From: Steromphala cineraria
Taxonomy: Eukaryota; Mollusca; Gastropoda; Trochida; Trochidae
Direction: 5' to 3'
DNA length: 64,000 nucleotides
Assembly (NCBI GenBank): GCA_916613615.1
Contig: OU744731.1
Span: 54,938,289 to 55,002,288, forward strand
Below the pieces are notes generated by a model. The model saw only the letters and a list, made by a program, of their open reading frames with translations. It was not told the DNA's origin and ran no database searches. The translations under genes and the position numbers were made by a program. Below are positions 13,274 to 25,200 of the stretch, piece by piece (within the stretch, counting starts at the first letter, position 1; the number at the start of each line of letters is the position of its first letter).

Positions 13274-16200
13274 CTGGGGATATACAGGGAGAATATTAAC
13301 CATTTATCTGCTGAATTCTTTTAGGAAATTTATCTTCTAAATCATTTAGGCCCTCAACTTGTACATTTATTTTTTGTATCTGAACTTATTTGGGCAATCC
13401 ATAAAAAATTTCATCAAATTCTTGACGCAGACACTTCAAGCCACAAGAAAAAGAATTCACATTTCATATTATTGTAAAATCAGAAGTTCAAAAGAGAATA
13501 CTCATAAAACAAGGCAACACATAAACTATATATTTGATAAAAGTTTGCCATCCCTAGATAGATATCAAGGTTGGTAATACAGTGGTCCCTCGTCATACTG
13601 CTTGCTTTGGGGTCCAAAAAACTAACTCCGCGTTTTTTTAGTGGTCTGCGTGTTGTTCTTACTGAATTATCTCCCTTGGAGTTAACTCCCTCGAATTTTC
13701 AAATTCAGCTGTCATTCTTTTCAATGAACAGAGAGATGGATAACGGGGAGGAAGGGAGGGAGAAATTCGTTGGTTTAGAGGTAAGTTTTCTTATAATTAC
13801 TAACAATAATTGTGATTGTTTCATAATTATTGCGAAAACGGTTACCTCTAAACCAACATTGACTGAATCCCACGTACGGAGGAGGGTATCCAGATTGTAT
13901 AAGAAATGTTTAATGGGAATAATTATACCCAAAAACGTAAATTCCCGGAGGAAATACATCAAATAAGGGGAGATAATTCTTAATAAATTCCAATTTCTTT
14001 AGGATAAAGAACACATGAAAAGACCAAATACGAAAATAAGCCCTAAAATATCCCCGATTCTACTTAATATTTCTTAAGGAAGGGGAAACTTTTAAGGAAA
14101 ACATCGTAAAATACATCGTTTTTTGGTTGAAATAAGCGTAATTTTGGGAGTTATTTGGGATTTCCCGAAGAATTACGACATGAGGACCACGTAATTTGAC
14201 ACCTGTAGAATCTACTCCGAAGATAGATTAATAGGAGGTTTTGTGCTGGGGAGGATTATTAACCAACTTCAAGATTAGTGTTCCAAAAGAGTGACTATAC
14301 CACATCACTCGCCACCTAAATAACTAAATGTCGTTAATACTTCCCAGAATTAATAAGGTGCAAAACCTGGGGAATATTGTAATGCCCACCTGGACAAGTG
14401 GTAAGATCCACCATCTACGTAGATAGGTCGAGACTGGAAACACATACACCCTCGAGACACATCTGCTCTGATAGTCTGTAGAGTATCCGGGGCTATCTCC
14501 TCATAATCCTCGAACTTGGCAGGAAGCATCTCCCTGACTCCTGCGCAAAACCAATTCATATTGGAGAGAATGTCCATAGACGCACGAACATTCCGTTCGA
14601 TTTCGGAAGCATCAGTCTTGGAAATCGCAATTTGATTGAAAGACACAGCCTTAGGATTAAGCCTATCAAAATCCCTATCTAGCAGAGGGGGCTCTTGGGC
14701 CACGAATCTGTTGTGCATCTGATATGCCGTTTTGGGTCTAAACTTGGGAACTGTAACTTGACTAGGTAGATTGGATAACTTTTCATTAAGTCCGTTGCAC
14801 GCTGTCTTAATGACTGTAGAGTGTGGCAAAGAAAACTTGGCAGGCCGTGAGGGGGGAAGCGATCCCGAATCTCCCAACTCGTCGGGCCTAGGAGAGGCCG
14901 TATCCTCCGAAATAACAGGAGCCGTGCACGGCTTAAGTCGTTGGAGATATTGGATTTTGTCAGGAAAGGTCCAATCCGGATTAAGAGCAAAGTCAAAAAC
15001 ATCCGGAGGAATGATCAACTGTCCTTCCCGAGAAAACACTGAGAAATCCGCAGAGTCCGTGTCTGTAAAGGCGTGACAAAAGGCAGGCTTGTTAGTGACA
15101 TCGTGAATCACGGGGATAAGCGGCGGGTTAGACGTGTCAATGAATGTGGTCTGCTGGTCACGGGCCGTCCGTGCAGGGGCCTGGATACCGCTATCAACCG
15201 TCGGCGCGGTAGGACCCGTGCCGCCCGTGCTAACGGGCTGCTTAACGGGATCCCCCGAGCTTCCCTGACCTCCCTGTGAAGTCCGTGCACCGCTGGGAGC
15301 CGTGACATTCACGAGAGGATCACGGGCAGTCGAACTGCCTTGCTCATGCCGGCCTCGGATAGCAACGGGGTCTGGGTCCGTGCTACCTTGGTTGGGCAGA
15401 GGAGCTGAACCGACCGCCCGCTCCACTGACACCGGGGTCAGGGAGCCGGACCGCGTGCGACTCGTTGATAGGCTGGACTCCAAGGCCGTGAAGCGCTCGG
15501 CTGAGTCCTTCTTAATGGCGGCAACAGAGTAGGTTAAGGTGGACAGCATAGCCTTAATCTGCTCTAACTCCGTAGGCTTGGGAGGCGAGGACTTGGCTTT
15601 CTTAGAGCCGTGGACTTACGCTTGGGCATGATAGGCTAGGATCTCTTATTGTGCATAATTTGCCACTCATCCAGGGGCATGTGATTACACATCAAACAAT
15701 GTTTTTTTGGCAGTACAAGAGGACTCGTCAGCACAAGAAAAACATAGAGAATGTGGATCGCCTTTATAAAGATACTTTTGACATTCGACACATTTCTTTT
15801 GAGAAGCCATTTTGGAAATACAACACGTAAGATGATCTCACTCAAGAAAACTTCCAGGAGTACAAGTAATCCAAAAGAATCACAATCCAAGGAAAACACA
15901 CAGTAATCCAAAAGAATCACAAATAATCCAGATGAATCACAGAAAATCCAAGGAAAAAACGTATCCAGAAGTAGTCCAATGAATGAAAGAAAATGAATTC
16001 ACACTGAGTACGACCGGTCTCTCGGCGTAAAGAGAAAAGAATGACAGCTGAATTTGAAAATTCAAAGGAGTTAACTCCAAGGGAGATAATTCAGTAAGAA
16101 CAACATGCAGACCACTAAAAAAAACAAGGCAAAAGTGAGCGCGGCTCACATACCCCCGCCTGTAGTTTGACCGCCTTCACGTAACATTAATTTGAAAATT

Positions 16201-19200
16201 TATGAAAATTACTCGTTGAATGATTATGACTTTGAACACAATGATCTTGCAACCCTAAAAACTATTTCACTTCAAAACATCCCCGGCTATGTAGTTTTTG
16301 AATAAAATTCTGGGAACCCTGGAATTACCCCTAAAAGGCACAACAGCACTATACAGTCGAACCTTGTTTTGGTTACAGGTGAAAATTGTCCGGATAGCAA
16401 ATCGTCTGGTTAACTGGGTGATTTTTCTTAAGAAATAAAGACACATTGTTTGAAAAATCTGTGTCAGGGTATCCGAGGTTCGACTCTATACTTCCATACC
16501 AAATTTGAAGTGTGGAAGTCATTTGGTATTTATATATACTCCGGAAACAACACAAAGTCCAAAAATTGGACCGTTTTTGGTCAAAATAAAAAAAATTATT
16601 CAGAACATTGAGCTGAAACCCCTAAAAGGCACAACAGCACCCTATAGGCTACGTCCATACCAAATTTGTAGTTTCAAAGTGGTATAGTTTTTCAGTTATG
16701 CTCCGGAAACGAGACAAAGTCCAAAAATCAGACCGTTTTTGGTCAAAATTTCAAAAATTATTTGGACCATTGAGCTGAAACCCCTAAAAGGCACAACAGC
16801 ACCATATAGGCTACTTCCATACCAAATTTGAAGTTTCTAAGTGGTATAGTTTTTCAGTTATGCTCCGGAAACGAGACAAAGTCCAAAAATCAGACCGTTT
16901 TTGGTCAAAATTTAAAAAATTATTTGGACCATTGAGCTGAAACCCCTAAAAGGCACCACAGCACCATATAGGCTACTTCCACACCAAATTTGAAGTTTCT
17001 AAGTGGTATAGTTTTTGAGTTATGCTCCGGAAAAGAAACAAAGTCCAAAAATCTGACCGTTTTTGGTCAAAATTTCAAAAATTATTTGGACCATTGAGCT
17101 AGAACCCCGAAAAGGCACCACAGCACCATATAGGCTACTTCCATACCAAATTTGAAGTTTCTAAGTGGTATAGTTTTTGAGTAATGCTCCGGAAACGATT
17201 TCGGACGGACGGACGGACGGACGGACGGACGCACGGACGGACGCACGGACGGACACGCGGAGCGCTATATACCCCCGACTACGTCGTAGCGGGGGTATAA
17301 TTATTTTTTATTCACACTCTGTACGATCTCTCTGAGGGAGAGAAATAAGTCAATGTTGGTTTAGAGGTAACCGTTTTCGCAATAATTAACTTACTCCGCG
17401 TTACAGGCAAACAGCGGTACAACGAGCAAGTAAGTTGGCAGAAAAACAAAGAGTTGACTGCAGCTATTTATCATCTAAAACATCTTTCTGCAACTATTGG
17501 ATCATTAATCACATTAAATGTTTGTTTTGTGTTGTTTTTGTTGACAATAATACTGAATAATGCTAAAAACAAACAGATGTGATTTCATAAAAAGCAAAGA
17601 ACATATCATCCTAATTAAAAGTTATATACAAAAAATCTTGTGTTTTTGTGAGGACTTACAATATCAACACAGAAACAACTAGAAAGTGTTTTTACCCGTA
17701 AAAACAGATGTCTCCCCCTTCCTCAAATGCTCCAAACCTCTAAACAATACTATCATAAAGCACCATTAATGTTCTCTGTATAATTGTATCAACTCCACAA
17801 TTGCAGCAAACAAAATATTCAAAATTCTAAATGATTTGATACTAAAACACTTGAAAACGACCAAGTCCAAATGGTTGCCATGGAAATAAAACAAAACAAA
17901 AATTTAAAATTTTATAAGCTCCTAAAGGCACATGTACATGATATGGAAAGACAATATACCAAGTTTGGTGATGATCTGTCACATAGTTTTAGATATATGC
18001 TCCGGAAACGAAATGGGAACGCCAACGCCGACGGGAACTCAGCTAAAACCAATATGTCTCCCAATATTTATATCACGTACAGCAAGGTTAAGCTTGTTTA
18101 TATTGCAGACAAATTATTTACATTGAAATAATCTACAAGTCCGTTATCAGCTGGGAAATCTTAAATTACATTACGCTGGTTTGGGGCCTCAGCAAAACCA
18201 AAGCCGGCCTTGATATGGATAAACAATTTAATATCACAGCTCCCCACAACACCATATTAGAGTTAACACTGTAGCGAATCCTTTATTCGATGTAAGGAGT
18301 ACATCTTGTTCATTGTTTTGTAAACATGGCTTTGCAAATCGAGTCACGATCGAGTGAACATTTACGATCTTTTGGTTTAATTAAATTATACAAAGGTGGA
18401 AATACTTTATTTTTTGACACATTGTTTAAATTTTATATGGCGGTATGGTCAACAATCACAATTGGGAGCCTTGCATCGTAAGTTGAAACCAATAATGAAT
18501 GGAAACAAACACGTTGTTTTCAACACTTTTGATGGAAGTTAGATAAAGGTTTGGCTTATCGTTTTTTGGGGTTTTTTTGTTAACAAAGCTTGAAACATTG
18601 ATGAGATTAGTTGTATATTTAGATGTTAACATTATCAGTTTTACTCACAAAGCAATTTATATAAATTTTGGGAGCCACAGTTTACCCCGCGGTACAACCG
18701 AGCCCGCGTTACATCAAAGGGCGATATAGCGAGGGAACACTGTACCATCTTCAATAGTGAATACTTACAGCAAATATTGCCTTTTCTTCTTCCATTCTTT
18801 CCCTGCGGAGTTCTGATCCAGTTTTCTTGGCAACTTTCTGACATACAAAAATTGAAATGTTAATTGAAAATAACAATCTAAACCAATTTTGCATCCAAAA
18901 TACAGAGAATAATTAACCATTCACATAGCAATTTTTTTTAAATTGGTCATTCATGAACATTGCAATTCCTTTTTCGTCATCAATAAATATCTCACTTGAG
19001 GATAATTAAGCATTCAGTTTGCAAACAATTTTCAAAAATCATTTGTCATACCAGAACATTGACATTTCTTTATCATCAATTAAGTTCTCACTTTAACCTC
19101 TGTGTCCTTTATAAGTCAGAAAAACTATTATCATCATCAACAAATCACTAACTTTCTCCTCTGTGTCCTCATCGCTACTATCGTCACTGTCCGGTGTTCC

Positions 19201-22200
19201 GGGGGTACAGAAATCTTCACTCCAGGAGAACCCAGTGGAGAGCGACAGCCGGGCGGGATTCTTACCAACCTTTGGAACCTGAAGGGAACACTGAATTATC
19301 AACATTGTTTCAACGTTGTTGTCCATGTCTTTTTTTTAAATAATCAACAGAAGAAACAAGTGACAGATGAATTATCTATTGATGTGAAAAAGCACCTGTT
19401 TTATTAGATCTGGTGGTAATGTAAATTGCACATAATTAGAAGTAAGTCTATGACTGATATGTAATTAGAAGTAAGTCTATGACTGTTATGTGTTGAAGAA
19501 TAAGTGAGTGCAGTTACCCTTTTTTTGGCCATTGAGATGCATGTACAAAGAGTATTATATGACTTTCCATGGCATACTACATTGCCTAAAGTATTGCCCA
19601 GGGAATAAGTGTCAAAAACAAAGTGTCATGGTCACAATATAATATTCTGTTTTTTACCATTGTCACAAAATACTCAAAACCTACTTCTCAGCATAGGCGG
19701 ACTAGCCGCTGGGCCCTATAGAAGGCAAATTCTAAGACAAATGGTGATGTCAAAGCATTGTTTATAACAAGATGTCACTTTGAAAAGGTGATTTTTTTGC
19801 CCTTATGTATCATATGAAAATTATGAAACTCGATATGACTGCCCTCAAAAAGTAATTAACAATTATTTCATATAAATTCTCCCCAACCTACCTTCAAATC
19901 ACCCTCATCATCAGAGTCAGACAGTTTATTGACTTCTACTCCACTGTCAGTCTCCTCAGGGGATTTCTTCCCAGGAGTTCTCTCCCCTTTCTTCCTCTTG
20001 CTTGGAGTCTCAACCTCTACCGGTTTCTTGACCTTTTCTTGACCTTTCTTCTTCTTGGCTGCTGGAGTCAAATCTTCATCCGAATCTGAATCTGAAGAGT
20101 CTGAATCTGAATCATCTAAATCTGAGTCTGAATCACTGGATTCTTCACTTTCATCTTTCTTCTGCTTTTGGGACACCTTTTTAGTGTCACCAAACAGACA
20201 AGTTTTCACTTTGTTAGACGAAGAAGGAATGTCTGCGTCAGAGTCGGAATCTTCAGAATCCGATTCAGAATCATCATCACTCGATTCACTTTCATCGCTT
20301 TCATCTTTTGCTTTTTTGGCTGATTGTGATATTTCTTTCCTTTTGGAAGGAATTTCTTCATCTTTCATCTTTTTCTTCTTCTTAGCCGACAATGACATAT
20401 CTTCTTCCATTTCAACATCAGAATCAGCCTTCTTCTTCTTCTTCTTGGAGGACACTGACATGTCTGATGTCTCTTCATCATTCTCGACTGCTCCTTTCTT
20501 CTTCTTCTTCTTTGCAGATGACAATTCTGTGTCTTCCTTCATCGATTCTTCTTCTTTGAGCTTTTTCTTCTTCTTATCACTCTTTTCACTATCGACTTGT
20601 TCAGCCTTTCCACTTTTCTTGGACTTTTTCTCACTCTTAGGAGTCTCTGTTACCTCGTCATTCTCCAGTTTCCTCTTCTTTGCGGACTTAGTTTCTAATG
20701 CGGTGTTCTCCTTTTCTTTTGTCTTCTTCTTCTTCTTTGATGATGTTGTATTTGTGTCTTCACTGTCACTCTCACTTCCTGGTCTGAAGCAGAAAATATT
20801 TACTTCATTATGATTGGTCAATTTGCTGCAGGCAACAACACAATGCAAATGTGCCACTAGAAAGTAAAGACAATTTAACAATCTTTCCCTCTGTGCATCA
20901 GAAGGTTAAAATAAAACTTTCCTTAAGAAAAAATACTTTGAAATACAATTGAAAGTCCATATTCAACAAGACAAGGATGTTTTTAAGTTCTAATTCCTCT
21001 TATTTTTGTAAATAGTCAAAGAATAAGTAAGTAATAAAATAAGAAACTTGTAAGTATCTTACTTGTGAAGACGGACAAGGAGGACATGGTCGACCAAATT
21101 GAACCCAATCACTTTACAGCTGAAACAAAGAAATCACAAGATCACATGTACAATTAAAGCTAAACAAATAATGATAAAATGTTTTGTTTGAGGTAAAAGC
21201 ACAGACCATGGTCTAGATTCTCAAATTTTCATTGAACTAAGATAGTCGTAGGTCAATATCAATGTATGATAGTTAAGACTATCTTAGCCATAAAATATAG
21301 CTAAGTTGGTGGAGCAAACACCTGTAAGTTTTGAGTTCGATTCCAGACTGCATCACACAAAAATAGGTTAAAAATTGGACCTCATTATTAAATAACATAA
21401 AACATCCTTTGGTGTCGCACTGTGACCGTCTAGTGCCATTATGAGCTTTGTAATGCGGACAATAAAGAATTTCTAATACAATATAGAAGAGTCTCTCCCT
21501 TCTTGTTTAAGTTGTACTCATAATTGATATGGCTGCTTTATTTCAAAACCCTTACCTATGTTTTGTTCCGAACTTGAATGTTTTGTGCAAGGGAGTCTTG
21601 TAGTCACATACTTTGACCAGATTTGAGAGCTGGAATAAAATGTTTGAATAAGCAATCATGAAAGAAATTGTTTCTCTTCCTTGGGTCTACCACTGAGTCC
21701 TACAGAGAAAGGATCCTTTGTCTTGTATGTTAACAAATATGGTCACAAAATGAACATAGAGTTAATATGTGACGTTATGGAGAACTCAATCATAAGAAAA
21801 TAGTTACATATGTAAAATTTTAAGGATTCACAGTTCTTCAAAACACACAAATACCAAGAGCGTTTGATGAATCAATAGACTAATATCAAAATAAACAATA
21901 CACCTACAGTGGCAAGGGCCTTCAGACCACCCTCCATGTTGAAATACACGGCCTTCTTAAGAGCGTCTAGTGCTGACACCTGGTGGAAAGTCTTCCTGTC
22001 GGCGAGCACTGATAGGGTCTCGTACACCTCCCAGCAGGTGGAACCCGCCAGATGGGGGAGAAGGGACAGGTAGATGGTCGAGTTGTCGTTCAATGTGTAT
22101 AGCAGAGTCGCGGACACCTGCAAACATACAACTCTCAGTGAGACATGGAGATAGCATATTCCCTCTTATGATCAGGACTTTTTACTGTCTCTGTTGGGAG

Positions 22201-25200
22201 AGAATGAGAGAGAGAATAGGACTTATAAGGAAGATAACTTAAAGGGGGAAAGATTGAATTGACATTTAAAATGACACCTGCAAACATACAAGTCTCAATG
22301 AGACATGGAGATAGCGTTCTCTCTCACAACAGAGGTTAGATCAGGATTTTTTACTGTCTCTGTTGCGAGAGAATGGGAGAAAGGATAGGACTCATAAGGA
22401 AGGTAACTTAAAGGGGGAGATTGAATTGACGTTCAATGTGTATAGCAAAGTCGCGGACACCTGCAAACATACAACTCTCAGTGAGACATGGAGATAGCTT
22501 TCCCTCTTCAACAGTGGTAAGATCGGGATTTTATTACTCTTTTTCCTGAATAGGAGAGATTGGGAGATAGTAAAGAAAGTTAAGGTTGTTAACAAGAAGA
22601 AATGCACAGAGGAAAGTTAATAAGATCTAAAATCTTATGGGGTTTTTGCATACAGCTCTAAGATTAGGGCGGAAACTTAAGTAAGAGGCTTGAACACCAA
22701 GTTTCTTGAAATAATGGCTAGAAAAGTGATTTCATAAACTTAGTGAGAAAGAGCTGATTTCCTGGAAGTGGAAGGACTAAATAAACATCGATAAGGATAG
22801 ATCTTGCTCTTGGAATGATTGAAGACTTTTTTATCCACACCTATACCATTCTCGTTCATTTAAACCTAGAACACAACACTTCAATAAACTCCATCTAGTC
22901 ATGGAGGATGAAGAGAGTTTTGACAGGATTTGTTTGAACCATTTCACGCCTACAAGCTAGACGTCAGACAAAAAAAAATTATTTGTTACTGGTTTCTTTT
23001 GAGTGAAGGAGCAATGCACTTTTAGCACAGCTTACCTGATCGCCGGGAGAGAATGACTTCTTGTGCTTGTACTGGGTGGTGTGTGTCCGATGTACGTAGC
23101 CAACTTTACCATTGAAGGACACTGATAAACCATCCTTCAGGACCTAGGACAAGAGAATATTGCATTGAGTTTTAATTATTCAGAAGTCAAGAAAATTGGA
23201 TCCGCCCTTGATGTTATTTTTATGTTAAGACACAAATATTTCATATGAATCATTATTATATTCAATTTATTCTTTAACAGACAGCAGATCATGTAGCATC
23301 AATTGTAGTTTCAATTCTCTTTTTACTCTACCAAATAATCAAAAGGGTTGTCTCAACACTGACATTATTACCGGAAGCCCATACAAGAGGCAACAACCAC
23401 TTACACAAGATATTGGAATAACATTACAACCACTTAATGATAAAATTCATTGATAAGGTTTTTCTGAAATTTTGTTTAACTTACTTTCAACCAAAATGAA
23501 CAAAACTCATTAAATTCCACTGACAAATAAATGGATATCAAGCAAAAATTAGTAAGTCCTCTCTCAACAGATACAACAGCAGCACCCACCTCTTTCACTG
23601 TACCGGTCACCTGCAGGCCAGATTGTAGAGTAGTGGAGTCCAGCTCACTGTCCTTCGGCATCTGAAATAATAAAGAAACACCTGATTGTACATCCTTTCA
23701 TTGACATCATACTGGTATACTCTTGGAATGTACAATAAAAACCTTCTCAGGCTTCAATCACAAGGAAGAAAATCAAATGGTAGCAACCTTACATGTTTGC
23801 TTCAATGGAAGTTAATTATTCAAGCCTTAACACCATTCCTCTGGTCAGGAGATTTCAAGATCATAATCACAAAATAATGTTAAGAAGGAAAGCTAGAGTT
23901 AACCCTTTTAGTTCTATAATGTACATTGTTTGTTCTATTCTATCTCTTATATGTAGTATCTACCCTAGTGTTCATGACATAAAGACATTTGCACAAACAA
24001 ATGGGTGAAAGTTTTGCCGCACCATCAACAAATAGATCAAATATACTTCCCAGCCCAAAACCTCCGTGACAAAGTTGCTCTTTCAAAGCAAGTGATGAGT
24101 AACATTACCATAGGCTCTATTATATTTCTGACAGATACACTGATTGTTCTTCCTGTTTTAATGTTTTACCTTTGATCAAAACATTAAACATTTACACAAC
24201 CAAGATGGTGAAAGTGGAACTGCTCATACCTTGACCTTGGCCAGCTTGTGAGGGTTGATGCTGACAGTTACCAAGTTGCCTTGTACGGAGAGAACCTGGC
24301 ATCTCAACACCTGGCCAACGTGGATCGGGCTGTCTGCAATAATGGGTCAACAGTAATGCATGAGTCTTTCTTGGAGAATAGATATACTGGACAATGATTA
24401 ATAGTCAAGGATACATACAGTCTATTCACTCTACTGTAACATGACTTGTAACAAATACTTGATTCTGAATGGCTGATTATTAAGATTTCCCTACGTTGAA
24501 TAGCAATGAACACCCGCAAATACTATACCGTCTATTTAATTAAAAAATATCCCTCACTTACTGTGTTCAGCAGTCTGATAGGTGATCCTTATTAACAACA
24601 ATCAATTGAATTATAAAAAATAGAACATACCCTTTTTAAATGAAAAGAAAGATCTTTCAATTAAAATTTCAACAACAACAATTTTTTTTTTTTTTTTTAA
24701 TTTAATGCCCATTTCATATTATTTTATGGACGCAATCAATGGATGCACTAACCATTGTTGAGCTTGCTGATGTACTTGTGAGCATGTTTGTCGGGGAGGA
24801 AGACCCTGGTCCCGGCCACGCCCACCTCCAGTGTGTAGCCATGCTCCTCACACCCCGTCACTGATCCACACAGCATCTGCAGGCAACATTAAATTATTAT
24901 ATGAAGATATTTATATGGCCTCTATACCAGGTGCTGATAATCTGCTCTAAGTGCTGCCTACATCATTATCCTGAAGGATTTAAAAGAAACATTAAAGCAA
25001 CAAGCTGTATACCTTGTTTTTAGTTTCTCATTATGGATGAGACTGAGAGCAATGTGGATGAAGTGCCTCACCAAGGGACCCAACACAGTATGAGACCCAG
25101 GTCACAAATGTTTGGTGTCTTCACCTGGATTCTTATTCAGGCCGGCATGGTAACAACCACACCATTGTGCTCTACTTCTCCTAAGTTAATGAAAATTATC

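Larger units (their letters stand above)
13621..17395 (-). mobile_element. Non-autonomous DIRS derivative (gag only), itself interrupted
   Basis: The left side starts inside the terminal repeat (agtggtctgcgtgttgttct). An internal complementary region (13770-13860), a gag frame (15549-14350) and the right terminal repeat at about 15990-16120 follow; that repeat is interrupted and resumes at 17300-17390 (ttggtttagaggtaaccg). Reverse transcriptase, RNase H and most of the recombinase are absent. Sequence just after gag (gtagataggtcgagactgga) matches the recombinase 3-prime end region of the first element (near 5960), marking the deletion join. The 10-bp actccgcgtt occurs on both sides. Confidence 0.8.
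13580..18742. mobile_element. Tigger/pogo-like MITE split by a nested DIRS insertion
   Basis: The left end cagtggtccctcgtcatact (13580) and the right end gatatagcgagggaacactg (to 18742) are imperfect inverted repeats flanked by TA on both sides (13578-13579, 18743-18744), as in pogo/Tigger-type DNA transposons. Host MITE sequence is about 13580-13620 plus 17385-18742. The rest is a DIRS derivative inserted at actccgcgtt. No transposase is seen. A relative of its right part is at 52447-52585. It lies in the PDCD11 intron between the 18837-18769 and 13273-13089 exons. Confidence 0.7.

Noticed and set aside
13274..18768. Searched for missing S1-domain exons in the large PDCD11 intron
   Set aside because: Only transposon and repeat sequence was recognised; no S1-like frame with splice sites was found. 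The same holds for 4910-10316 and 19279-19891.
18950..19075. Box C/D-like TTGATGA...CTGA pair in a PDCD11 intron
   Set aside because: The terminal stem does not pair well and the region is low-complexity AT-rich; likely chance.
20055..20813. 252-codon plus-strand frame rich in Ser and Phe
   Set aside because: It is the antisense shadow of the PDCD11 linker exon (Lys codons read as Phe, Asp/Ser as Ser/Glu).
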